A DNA stretch of 40,828 nt. Origin: Eshraghiella sp964414835. Its GTDB lineage: Bacteria > Bacillota > Clostridia > Lachnospirales > Lachnospiraceae. The notes below the pieces were generated by a model. It was not told the origin of the DNA, did no database searches, and saw only the letters and a list, made by a program, of their open reading frames with translations. Below, piece by piece: positions 15,022-23,574 of this stretch. The translations under genes were made by a program, and so were the position numbers. The DNA is taken from NCBI GenBank assembly GCA_964414835.1, contig CAYPWY010000018.1, positions 1 to 40,828 of the forward strand. Direction: 5' to 3'. Position 1 is the stretch's first letter, and each line of letters begins with the position of its first letter.

Positions 15022-15957
15022 TTATTTCAAATGATTTAGAACCCAGTGCAAAATATCGTTGTATACCTCTTCCCGCCCGATTTCGTTAAGAATTTCATGG
15101 CGGAACCCGTCATAAAGTTTAAGCTCCACATCCTTAATCCCAAGTCTGCGATACTGCTCGTATACTTTAACAGGACCTTTTCCGTAGCTGCCCACAGGGT
15201 CTTCGCTGCCTGCAACCACAAAAATAGGAAGCGTCTCAGGTATGGTGTGAAGATTTTTTTCCTTGCATACAAATCCAAGAATTTTAAAAAGCGTACGGTA
15301 TGCGTTCAGTGAAAAACGGAAAGTGCAGTATTTGTCAGTGGTATATTTTTCGATAATATCGGTATCCCTTGTAAGCCAGTCACTTTCACCGGAAGGATTC
15401 TCGATGCGCTTGTTGTATTTGCCGAAAGCTATATTATAAATAAGCTTGCTGACATATCTGTCCCCATGGAAAATTTTCAATACATTAGTCAGAAACACGC
15501 CGAAACCGGTTACAACGGCAGGCATAACCCCTGTGCCCATAACAATGGCACCGTCTATTCCCTTGCCGTACATGGTCAGGTATTTGCGGAATATGAAGGA
15601 CCCCATACTATGTCCCATCATAAAATAAGGAATACCAGGATGCGCCTCCTGTGTGATTTTTTTAAGACGGTGTACATTTCGCACTATAATGGTTTCGGCA
15701 TCTTTCTCGGTAAAATATCCCAAGTCCTTTTCAGTGGAGGCTGTACGTCCGTGTCCCAAATGGTCTTCACCCACCACGAGAAATCCATTTTCTGCAAGAA
15801 AACTTGCAAATGAATCATATCTGTCCATATATTCTATCATTCCATGTACTATCTGGAATATGGCGCGGATATTACCATCCTCCGGCGCCCATGAATAAGC
15901 ATGGCAGGTATTTATGCCGTCTCTTGACGGAAACTCAAATTCTTTTTTAATTGCCAT
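15022..15957 (-). CDS. Alpha/beta hydrolase (lysophospholipase / monoacylglycerol lipase-like)
   Basis: Serine hydrolase of the S33/Hydrolase_4 type, 311 aa. The nucleophile elbow is GHSMGS (Ser117), the acid Asp253 sits in GSEDPVG, and His287 in DGFRHEILNE. An oxyanion-region motif, IVHGMIEYMDRY, is near residue 37 and DHLGHGRT near 65. These are typical of monoacylglycerol lipases and PldB-like lysophospholipases. No signal peptide is seen, so it is cytoplasmic. AAGGAGGT precedes the ATG. It lies 89 nt upstream of the D-lactate dehydrogenase gene on the same strand; co-transcription is possible. The substrate is unproven. Confidence 0.88.
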   Translation of the reverse strand: MAIKKEFEFPSRDGINTCHAYSWAPEDGNIRAIFQIVHGMIEYMDRYDSFASFLAENGFLVVGEDHLGHGRTASTEKDLGYFTEKDAETIIVRNVHRLKKITQEAHPGIPYFMMGHSMGSFIFRKYLTMYGKGIDGAIVMGTGVMPAVVTGFGVFLTNVLKIFHGDRYVSKLIYNIAFGKYNKRIENPSGESDWLTRDTDIIEKYTTDKYCTFRFSLNAYRTLFKILGFVCKEKNLHTIPETLPIFVVAGSEDPVGSYGKGPVKVYEQYRRLGIKDVELKLYDGFRHEILNEIGREEVYNDILHWVLNHLK

Positions 15958-16052
15958 GACAAACCTCCTTATAATGTTGTTGTGTAGTTTAATTTTCTCA
16001 TATCCGGAGGGAATTGTAAATGCTTTTTACCTATATGTGTGTATTGCTTTTT

Positions 16053-16081
16053 TTGCTATTTTAGGTTAAAATCAGTATAAT
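16053..16081 (+). promoter_or_regulatory. Promoter of aconitase gene
   Basis: TTGCTA (16053-16058), a 17-nt spacer and TATAAT (16076-16081) lie 30 nt upstream of the ATG. Confidence 0.65.
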
Positions 16082-16111
16082 TATACGAAAATAACATCAG
16101 GAGGGACCGCA

Positions 16112-18397
16112 ATGGTTAAATTAAGCCGGAAAGGTGCTTATCTTATCAATGGTACGGAGATTATCGAGGACAATGCCGAGGCAGCAGATGTCCTTACAGC
16201 GAAATTCGGAAGTGCGCCTGATAAGGAAGAGGCAGCGAAGAATACGATTGCATATAATATTTTGACATCACATAATACATCGGGCAATGACAAAAAGCTT
16301 GAGATTAAGTTTGATAAGCTTACATCACACGATATAACATTTGTAGGAATTATACAGACTGCAAGAGCCAGCGGTCTTGAAAAATTCCCTATTCCATATG
16401 TCCTTACCAACTGTCACAACAGTCTGTGTGCAGTGGGCGGAACAATCAATGAAGATGACCATATGTTTGGACTTACATGTGCCAAGAAGTACGGCGGAGT
16501 ATATGTTCCGCCTCATCAGGCAGTTATCCATCAGTTTGCAAGAGAGATGCTTGCAGAGGGCGGTAAGATGATTCTCGGCTCGGACAGCCATACACGTTAC
16601 GGTGCTCTCGGAACCATGGCAGTAGGAGAGGGAGGACCTGAGCTTGTTAAGCAGCTCCTTAATAAAACATATGACATCAATATGCCGGAAGTGGTGGCAA
16701 TATATCTCACAGGAGAACCGGTGAACGGGGTAGGTCCTCAGGACGTTGCGCTTGCCATAATCGGTGCGGTTTTCGGCAACGGATATGTTAAGAATAAAGT
16801 AATGGAATTTGTGGGACCTGGAGTTGACAAGCTCAGTGCTGATTTCCGAATCGGTATTGATGTTATGACTACGGAAACCACCTGCCTGTCATCAATCTGG
16901 AAGACTGATGATAAAATAAAAGAATTTTATGATATACACGGAAGAAGTGAAGCTTATAAAGAGCTTAATCCGGGAAATGCTGCTTATTATGACGGAGTAG
17001 TTTATGTAGAGCTTGACAAGATTAAGCCGATGATTGCGATGCCTTTCCATCCAAGCAACACATACACAATTGAAGAGCTTAATGCCAACCTTCAGGATAT
17101 TCTTCATGACTGTGAGCAGAAGGCGCTTGTAAGCCTTGACGGACAGGTTGATTTTAAGCTTACCAATAAAATAAAGGATGGGCGACTTTATGTTGACCAG
17201 GGAATTATAGCCGGATGCGCAGGCGGCGGCTTTGAAAATATTTGTGCGGCAGCGGACATCCTTCGCGGACGCTCAATCGGTGCAGATGAATTCACACTCA
17301 GCGTATATCCTGCAAGTACACCTATTTATATGGAGCTTGCCAAGAACGGACGACTTGCTGACCTTATGGCAACAGGTGCTATCGTTAAAACAGCATTTTG
17401 CGGACCATGCTTCGGTGCGGGAGATACACCTGCCAACAACGCATTTTCAATCAGACACTCCACACGTAACTTCCCTAACCGCGAAGGCTCTAAGCTCCAG
17501 AAGGGACAAATATCATCCGTTGCGCTTATGGATGCACGTTCCATTGCGGCAACAGCAGCCAATAAGGGATATCTTACAGCGGCAACAGATGTGGATGTGG
17601 AATATACAGGACCTAAATATCATTTTGATAGTACAATATATGCTAACAGAGTATTTGACAGTCATGGGGTGGCGGACCCTAAGCAGGAAATCCAGTTTGG
17701 TCCTAATATTAAGGACTGGCCTGAGATGGTGGCGCTTCCTGAAAACCTTATCATTAAGTGTGTATCGGAAATACATGACCCTGTAACCACTACGGATGAG
17801 CTTATTCCATCAGGAGAGACTTCATCCTTCCGTTCCAATCCTCTTGGACTTGCAGAGTTTGCGCTTTCAAGAAAGGACCCGCTTTATGTTGAGCGAGCTA
17901 AGGAGGTTCAGAAAGCTGAGAAAGCCCGTGAAGCAGGACAGTGTATGGGGGATGCGGTTCCTGAAGTGCGTGACATTATGCACAAAGTAAAAGAAACCTT
18001 TGATGTATCTAAGGACAATACAGGCGTGGGAAGTACAATTTTTGCGGTTAAACCGGGAGACGGCTCTGCCAGAGAGCAGGCGGCGTCCTGTCAGAAGGTG
18101 CTTGGCGGCTGGGCGAACATTGCCAATGAATATGCTACCAAGAGATACCGCTCCAACCTTATAAACTGGGGTATGATACCGTTTATTATTGAAGAAGGCG
18201 AGCTTCCGTTCAGTAATCTTGACTACATCTTTATTCCCGGCATTGCAACAGCAATCAGGGAAAAAGCGTCAAGTGTAAAAGCCTATGTCGTTAATAAGGA
18301 TATGAAAGAGTTTGAGCTTAAAATCGGTGAGCTGACCGATGATGAGCGCAGAATTATTCTTGCAGGCTGCCTTATTAATTTTTATAAAGAGCAGTAA
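16112..18397 (+). CDS. Aconitate hydratase (aconitase family)
   Basis: Fe-S hydro-lyase interconverting citrate and isocitrate, 761 aa. Family signatures include SDSHTRYGALGTMAVGEGG in the N-terminal part, the cluster-ligand motif CGPCFGAGD and the active-site stretch STRNFPNREGS. A C-terminal swivel domain follows, with INWGMIPF as the counterpart of the usual 'N..GvlPl'. The length fits single-chain aconitases with a C-terminal swivel. ATG follows CAGGAGGGA. It completes the citrate-to-isocitrate step with the citrate synthase gene upstream; 2-oxoglutarate supply for glutamate is the likely role. Another hydratase of the superfamily is a lesser possibility. Confidence 0.92.
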   Translation: MVKLSRKGAYLINGTEIIEDNAEAADVLTAKFGSAPDKEEAAKNTIAYNILTSHNTSGNDKKLEIKFDKLTSHDITFVGIIQTARASGLEKFPIPYVLTNCHNSLCAVGGTINEDDHMFGLTCAKKYGGVYVPPHQAVIHQFAREMLAEGGKMILGSDSHTRYGALGTMAVGEGGPELVKQLLNKTYDINMPEVVAIYLTGEPVNGVGPQDVALAIIGAVFGNGYVKNKVMEFVGPGVDKLSADFRIGIDVMTTETTCLSSIWKTDDKIKEFYDIHGRSEAYKELNPGNAAYYDGVVYVELDKIKPMIAMPFHPSNTYTIEELNANLQDILHDCEQKALVSLDGQVDFKLTNKIKDGRLYVDQGIIAGCAGGGFENICAAADILRGRSIGADEFTLSVYPASTPIYMELAKNGRLADLMATGAIVKTAFCGPCFGAGDTPANNAFSIRHSTRNFPNREGSKLQKGQISSVALMDARSIAATAANKGYLTAATDVDVEYTGPKYHFDSTIYANRVFDSHGVADPKQEIQFGPNIKDWPEMVALPENLIIKCVSEIHDPVTTTDELIPSGETSSFRSNPLGLAEFALSRKDPLYVERAKEVQKAEKAREAGQCMGDAVPEVRDIMHKVKETFDVSKDNTGVGSTIFAVKPGDGSAREQAASCQKVLGGWANIANEYATKRYRSNLINWGMIPFIIEEGELPFSNLDYIFIPGIATAIREKASSVKAYVVNKDMKEFELKIGELTDDERRIILAGCLINFYKEQ

Positions 18398-18429
18398 AGG
18401 GGAGCAAGAGGCAAAAGGGGGAGTATGAA

Positions 18430-19190
18430 ATGAACAGATATTTTGTTTTAATTGTAATTATTTTATCATTCCTTTTATGGGGTTGTGGCAATAACTCTGT
18501 CACAGATGATATTAAAGATAATTCTGATACAGGTAGTGCTTGGGAAAACACAACACCTGTTGAAACCGAACTGCCGGCTGAGGGAAACACAACACCTAAT
18601 GCAGAGGGCGGGCCCTTACCGATTATGTGTATTATGACCGCAGTAAAATCAACATTGTAGATTGGACAGTTGAAATTCCCGTAATTACGGTTCCTGCCAA
18701 GATAATTACCGGCGGAGTGACATACAGATATGTATATAATGACGACGGTTACAGAATTGCAAAATATGTAGGTGATGAATACCGTATAGATTATGAGTAT
18801 GAACAGCCGCCAAGCGGCGCACAGCAAGTGTTGAAATCCGAAAAGTCAGACAAATACACTGTTGAATACACATATGACGATGTGGATGGCATATATCGTC
18901 TCAAGGGCTTCAAATACAATGGTAATGAATATTCGTACATTACGGATGAGATTGGGTTTATTACAGGTATTGCCGACAGCAATGGCGACATCGCCGCAGA
19001 ATACTCTTATATAAGCCATGACCTTTCAACTGAGGTTGTCACGTCCAACTATACCGATGAAAATATCGGAGACATAAATTCAATGCTTTTTGAAAATGCC
19101 TACTATGACAGGGAAACCGGATTCTGCTGTGATTACGTGTACACCAATTACGTTGACGGCAAAGCATATCAGATTAAGGACTTTTACTGA
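18430..19190 (+). pseudogene. Frameshifted lipoprotein gene with YD-repeat-like region
   Basis: The first frame (18430-18660) encodes a signal peptide with lipobox LLWGC, then a Thr/Glu/Pro-rich linker, and stops soon after a G/C-rich stretch. The second frame (open to 19190) picks up within the overlap as TDYVYYDRSKINIVDW and runs about 180 residues. It contains tyrosine/aspartate-rich strands (YRYVYNDDGYRIAKYVGDEY, YSYITDEIGFITGIADSNGD) resembling RHS/YD repeats. A one-base indel near 18606-18630 (GGGCGGGCCC) would restore one protein of about 250 aa. Either a real pseudogene or a homopolymer error. It sits 32 nt after aconitase. Confidence 0.7.
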
Positions 19191-19228
19191 TTGGCTATAA
19201 AAAATAATATGCAACAAGCAAAATATAC

Positions 19229-19280
19229 AAATACATCCATTCTGCAGGTCAAAGGCGACCGGCAGGTGGGTGTATTTTTT
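19229..19280 (+). terminator. Rho-independent terminator
   Basis: Extended imperfect stem, AATACATCCA..CTGC.GGTC with GACC.GCAG..TGGGTGTATT, ending in a T6 run. Confidence 0.75.
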
Positions 19281-19409
19281 GCAATATAATCCGGCAGGTT
19301 AATAAAATAAAAAAATTTTAAGAAAAAACAAAATTGACTAATAAAAAATACGGATGCATAATTTTAATAATTTCTTATATCAAAATACGGCACTAAAGGA
19401 GGCTCGCCT

Positions 19410-19690
19410 ATGAAAACGCTGGAAACCAATGATTGGATGATACTTAACAGCATTATCTATAAAATCTATACTACAGAGGATTTGACTGTTATGAGAACGG
19501 CGCTGCTGGAGCAGCTTAAAATGATATTGGATTTTGACAGTGCCGATTTTTATCTGGCATCGGACGGAGGCGGAAAAGAACTGGTAAGTCAGGTTACATA
19601 TAATTGTGATGAGGACGGTTCATCCAAATACAGCGAACTGGATTACAGCCGTGGTATTATGTATAGCGGTAAAAGTATGGTTTATACGGA
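19410..19690 (+). pseudogene. Truncated GAF-domain regulator (N-terminal fragment)
   Basis: About 94 codons with a good AAAGGAGG ribosome-binding site. The sequence (MKTLETNDWMILNSIIYKIY, then an acidic GAF-like stretch with MILDFDSADFYLAS) looks like the start of the GAF-LuxR regulators common in Lachnospiraceae. Those are several hundred residues longer with a C-terminal HTH. Here it stops at TAA 19692-19694, and a different gene fragment starts at the break. Truncated remnant; the peptide may still be translated. Confidence 0.6.
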
Positions 19691-19798
19691 CTAAAGATGA
19701 AGAAAGTTCCTAAAAAAGAAATTGCCGTCCGGGTAAAGGAAATGATGGAACTGGTACAGCTGGAAGGCTTTGAAAAAAGGTATGCATATTATAAATGA
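19676..19798 (+). pseudogene. Internal fragment of an ABC-transporter ATPase
   Basis: A 40-codon piece in another frame, YGLYGLKMKKVPKKEIAVRV followed by KEMMELVQLEGFEKRYAY, then a stop. It matches the helical stretch that precedes the LSGGQ signature in sugar/polyamine-importer ATPases (typical 'fGLk.rkvpk.Ei..RV.e...l..le...dR.p..LSGGQ'). Walker A, signature and Walker B motifs are all absent. It is fused directly to the truncated GAF gene, so this is rearrangement debris. Confidence 0.65.
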
Positions 19799-19843
19799 CT
19801 GCGCCTGACTTATTAAGTCTAATAAGCTTATTAAGCCGGGTGC

Positions 19844-19957
19844 GGTTATTTTTGCATAGGTATAAAATTTATCCGAGAGGGCTGCTAATATAAGTTCACG
19901 ATAGGCTGAGGTTATTTTTGTATAGGTATAAAATTTATCTGAGCGGCATATTATATA
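19844..19957 (+). repeat. Direct repeat, two copies, 66-bp period
   Basis: Copies start at 19844 and 19910 with GGTTATTTTTG(C/T)ATAGG and continue through TATAAAATTTATC(C/T)GAG. About 48 bp per copy are highly similar. They lie just upstream of spmA in non-coding sequence. Function unknown; may reflect a local duplication of an upstream sequence. Confidence 0.75.
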
Positions 19958-19988
19958 GCACATTATTTTAAATAAATGTGGTATAGGT

Positions 19989-20594
19989 ATGCTTAATTAT
20001 CTGTGGGCTTTTATGATTATTGCCGGTGTGGTTTACGGAACGGTAACAGGGCGGATTGAGTCGGTAAGCAACGGCTTTATTGAGGGCGGCGGCGAAGCGG
20101 TATCACTGTGTATTACAATGCTGGGCATTGTATCGTTGTGGACGGGACTTATGAATATTGCCGGAAAAAGCGGTCTTATATCTTCATTACAGAGAAAAAT
20201 GTCGCCTATAATCAAGTGGCTTTTTCCGGGAGTTCCCAAGGGACACCCTGCGGCGGAATACATAGCCATGAATCTGATTGCAAACCTGTGCGGACTCGGA
20301 TGGGCGGCAACACCTGCGGGGCTTAAGGCAATGGAGGCTCTTGCCGCACTTCAGGATGAACGGGCAGGTTATCATGTGACAAAAGCATCGGATGAAATGT
20401 GTACGTTTCTGATAATTAATATCTCATCAATACAATTAATCCCCGTAAATATAATAGCCTATCGTGCCGAATATGGCAGTGTCAATCCGGCAGCGATTAT
20501 TATTCCGGGAATGATAGCCACAACAATAAGTACATTAGTGGCGGTGATATTTTGTAAAATAAAATCTTCCAAAAATAAAGCCATTCTCAAATAA
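19989..20594 (+). CDS. spmA: Spore maturation protein A (SpmA-like)
   Basis: Nucleoside-recognition/Gate-domain membrane protein, 201 aa, full length for SpmA. Conserved features: N-terminal TM, WTGLMNIAGKSGL, then FPGVPKGHPAAEYIAMNLIA with the GLGWAATPAGLKAM loop, TFLIINISSIQLIP, and a C-terminal TM. In spore-formers it acts with SpmB in spore-core dehydration; it also persists in non-sporulating Lachnospiraceae. The ribosome-binding site is weak. The usual partner spmB is missing: the next sequence is a truncated MFS gene. Confidence 0.9.
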   Translation: MLNYLWAFMIIAGVVYGTVTGRIESVSNGFIEGGGEAVSLCITMLGIVSLWTGLMNIAGKSGLISSLQRKMSPIIKWLFPGVPKGHPAAEYIAMNLIANLCGLGWAATPAGLKAMEALAALQDERAGYHVTKASDEMCTFLIINISSIQLIPVNIIAYRAEYGSVNPAAIIIPGMIATTISTLVAVIFCKIKSSKNKAILK

Positions 20595-20630
20595 AAACTT
20601 CCCAAATGCACAGGTAAGTGATAATATTGG

Positions 20631-20987
20631 CTGATAATTATTTTTGTAAGGCTTTTTGTAGGCGCATTTATGAAAAAATTTAAGCGGGAAAATATATTGA
20701 TTGTTCAATGGATTGGACTGGCAGCAGGCTTGAGCGTACTGCTTTTTGCCAAAGGAAGCATAGCAGCCGTAGCTATAATGATAATTATGGCACTTTTTAT
20801 GGCAGCCATATCTCCGGTCAACGCAGAAAATGCGGACGAGTTTATCAAAGGAAAAGGAATTTCGGGAGGGATAATGTTTGCTGTTGGATGTGCCGGCTCG
20901 ACAGTGCTTCCGATGGTAGTGGGAAGCCTTGCGGACAGCGCCGGAATTGCCGCCCGCTTTTGTTTTAGAATTATTATCTGTAATTAA
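20631..20987 (+). pseudogene. Truncated MFS transporter
   Basis: Open from about 20619 with a possible internal ATG at 20670 but no ribosome-binding site. The translated sequence has TM helices (IIIFVRLFVGAFMKK; then an amphipathic turn and two TM stretches; then GGIMFAVGCAGSTVLPMVVG and a short final segment). They look like the C-terminal half of a sugar-type MFS permease. The N-terminal half is missing and the end is replaced by FCFRIIICN-stop. It is non-functional debris between spmA and the convergent GH31 gene. Confidence 0.65.
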
Positions 20988-23272
20988 AGATTAACTGTGT
21001 AAGTCATGCTTCCTGCAATGTCTATGGTGTCTGCAAGTCCCACAAGCTCAACCTTGCAAGGCTTTGCAGTGTCAACTGTGATATTGACAGTATTACCATC
21101 ACGTACAACCTTAATGTGAGCCACCTGAGACTTGTCCATATTATAAACTGTTGTCTCGGCAGTTCCCGTAAGACCGAATACACGGAATGTAAGGTTTTCC
21201 GAATAGTCATAATCAGGACCGTTGGCATCATTATTTACGGCAATAATGCTGTTTTCACGGGCAAGAAGCGGAATCTCAAGATAACTGCACTGTTCCTTAT
21301 ACCACTTGCCGCCTTCGTAACTCTTTCCGTTGATGATGTTAGTCCACTTTCCTTCAGGGAGATAGAACTGGGCAATGCTCTTGTCATTGAAAATAGGAGC
21401 AACCAGCAGTGAATCACCAAGCATATACTGCTTATCAAGGTAAGCTGTGTTGCGGTCATCTGTAAATTCAAGTACCATACTTCTCATCATAGGAATACCT
21501 GTCTGTGAAGTGTATATGGCATTTCTGTAAAGATAAGGCATAAGAGCTGCTTTTAACTTGGTAAACGTTCTCAATACATCGACAGCCTCTTCATCATAAA
21601 CCCAAGGTACTCTGTAAGACTGGCTTCCGTGAAGTCTTGAATGTGATGACAAAAGACCGAATGCAGCCCATCTCTTATATACATCAGGAGTTGAGGTGTG
21701 CTCGAATCCGCCTATATCGTGGCTCCAGTAACCGAAACCTGACATACAAAGCGAAAGTCCGCCTCGGAGGCTTTCCTCCATTGATACATAGTCTGACCAG
21801 CAGTCACCGCCCCAATGAACAGGGAATTTCTGACCGCCGACAGTTGCGGAACGTGCAAAAAGAACCGCCTCGCCTTTGCCTCTTTTTCTTTCAAGAACCT
21901 CATAAACACATTTATTATAAAGGTATGTGTAATAATTGTGCATTTTCTTAGGGTCAGAGCCGTCAAAATATACAACATTCTCTGTTGGGATTCTCTCGCC
22001 GAAGTCTGTCTTGAAGCAGTCAACACCCATATCAAGAAGAACCTCTAACTTGCTCTGATACCACTTGCAGGCTTCAGGATTGGTGAAGTCAACAATTGCC
22101 ATTCCCGGCTGCCACATATCCCACTGCCATACATCTCCGTTGGTACGCTTGATGAAGTAGCCCTTCTCACATCCCTCTTTGAAAAGACGTGATTCCTGTC
22201 CGATATATGAATTAATCCATACACAGATGTTAAGTCCTTTTTCCTTAAGTCTCTTTAAAAGACCTTCAGGGTCAGGGAAAACCCTTTCATCCCACAGGAA
22301 ATCAGACCAGTGGAATTCCTTCATCCAGAAACAGTCGAAGTGGAATGTTCTGAGAGGTATTCCTCTCTCAAACATACCATCCACAAAGCTCATAACAGTC
22401 TCTTCATCGTAGTTGGTGGTGAAGGATGTTGAAAGCCACAGACCGAATGTCCAAGGAGCAGGAAGCGTAGGCTTTCCTGTCAGGTCTGTATATTTAATAA
22501 GTACATCCTTCATTGTAGGACCATCAAAAAGGAAGTAATCAAGGCAGTCTCCCGGAACAGAAAACTCGGTTTTCGTTACCATCTCCGTACCGATTTCAAA
22601 TTCAACCTTCTCAGGGTGATTTACTAATACACCATAGCCCTTATTGGAAATAAAGAACGGAATGTTCTTGTAGGACTGCTCTGTGCTTGTACCGCCGTCT
22701 GCATTCCAAATCTCAACGGACTGGCCGTTTTTGGCAAACGGAGTAAAATGCTCGCCAAGACCGTAAATAAGTTCACCCACATCTATGGAAAGCTGCTGAC
22801 GGGCATAAGTATCAGCGTCGTCACCCTTATCATAAGCAAGTCCCTTCCAGTCGGTCTTCATAAGGGCAAGGTCTCTGCCTGCCGCTTTAGCAAGAACTTC
22901 ACCATTTCTCTTATATGTCATTGACCAAGGCTTTTTGGTGATTTCAAGGCTTAAACTACCGCTGGTGATGACAATGAGCTCATCCGAATCCTGAACATCA
23001 AGCACCTGATTCTCAATATTAAGTTCAAAATCAGGTCCCTTATGAAGCCTGCCAAGGTGATGTGCCATCTGTAAACGGATTACACCCGGCATAGGTGATG
23101 TAATTATAAGAGTAAGGTTAATACTTCCCAAAGTACATCCTCTGTTAAGTATAGGAACGGTAGGTGCGCATAATGTAACCTTGCGGTCTTCAACAGTGGT
23201 AAAATATACCTCCTGCGGTGCGAAACATTCGCAGCCTTCTTTCTGAAGCCAGCATCCATTACTAAATTTCAT
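20984..23272 (-). CDS. GH31 glycosidase, alpha-xylosidase (YicI) type
   Basis: Family GH31 retaining alpha-glycosidase, 762 aa, no signal peptide, so it acts on imported oligosaccharides. It has a YicI-like beta-sandwich N-terminus and a (beta/alpha)8 barrel with nucleophile Asp423 in KTDFGERIP. The acid/base Asp490 is in HWGGDCWSDY, and SGFGYWSHDIGGFE follows; these motifs are near-identical to Escherichia coli YicI (D416/D482). The ATG at 23272 is chosen for its GGAGGA site; an upstream in-frame start at 23305 is possible. It is divergent from the sensor kinase of the glycan locus. Alpha-xyloside cleavage is the best prediction; alpha-glucosidase is the alternative. Confidence 0.9.
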   Translation of the reverse strand: MKFSNGCWLQKEGCECFAPQEVYFTTVEDRKVTLCAPTVPILNRGCTLGSINLTLIITSPMPGVIRLQMAHHLGRLHKGPDFELNIENQVLDVQDSDELIVITSGSLSLEITKKPWSMTYKRNGEVLAKAAGRDLALMKTDWKGLAYDKGDDADTYARQQLSIDVGELIYGLGEHFTPFAKNGQSVEIWNADGGTSTEQSYKNIPFFISNKGYGVLVNHPEKVEFEIGTEMVTKTEFSVPGDCLDYFLFDGPTMKDVLIKYTDLTGKPTLPAPWTFGLWLSTSFTTNYDEETVMSFVDGMFERGIPLRTFHFDCFWMKEFHWSDFLWDERVFPDPEGLLKRLKEKGLNICVWINSYIGQESRLFKEGCEKGYFIKRTNGDVWQWDMWQPGMAIVDFTNPEACKWYQSKLEVLLDMGVDCFKTDFGERIPTENVVYFDGSDPKKMHNYYTYLYNKCVYEVLERKRGKGEAVLFARSATVGGQKFPVHWGGDCWSDYVSMEESLRGGLSLCMSGFGYWSHDIGGFEHTSTPDVYKRWAAFGLLSSHSRLHGSQSYRVPWVYDEEAVDVLRTFTKLKAALMPYLYRNAIYTSQTGIPMMRSMVLEFTDDRNTAYLDKQYMLGDSLLVAPIFNDKSIAQFYLPEGKWTNIINGKSYEGGKWYKEQCSYLEIPLLARENSIIAVNNDANGPDYDYSENLTFRVFGLTGTAETTVYNMDKSQVAHIKVVRDGNTVNITVDTAKPCKVELVGLADTIDIAGSMTYTVNL

Positions 23273-23457
23273 AAATCCTCCTTCTTGCGAACAAGAGTTC
23301 TGCATAATAATATAGTGTTATCCGCCCTGAAAACGGACAGACTTAGCTTTACGCATAATATTTTATTCTATTATATAGTATCAAATCCAAGAAAACTACA
23401 TTGTTTTTTTAGATAATTACCATAAATTTTACAGCTTGACATGTACGGCAAAAACGG

Positions 23458-23486
23458 TTGCGGCACGCTTACAAGTTTGTTACAAT
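23458..23486 (+). promoter_or_regulatory. Promoter of the sensor kinase gene
   Basis: TTGCGG (23458-23463), a 17-nt spacer and TACAAT (23481-23486) with an extended TG before the -10. It is 88 nt upstream of the ATG. Confidence 0.55.
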
Positions 23487-23574
23487 ATTTTTGAAATACC
23501 TGATACAATATGATGGAAACACAGGCGCAGGGAAGCTGCTAAGCAATGCAGCAATCAGCCGGTGGGAGGCGGAT

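Noticed and set aside
16138..17990. Several open frames opposite or within aconitase
   Set aside because: Shadows of a gene whose own frame has complete family signatures.
19800..19990. CRISPR-like appearance of repeated AT-rich units
   Set aside because: Only two copies, 66-bp period without unique spacers of constant length, and no cas genes.
23437..23442. TTGACA before the kinase gene as its -35
   Set aside because: No -10 at 16-18 nt; TTGCGG/TACAAT just downstream fits better.
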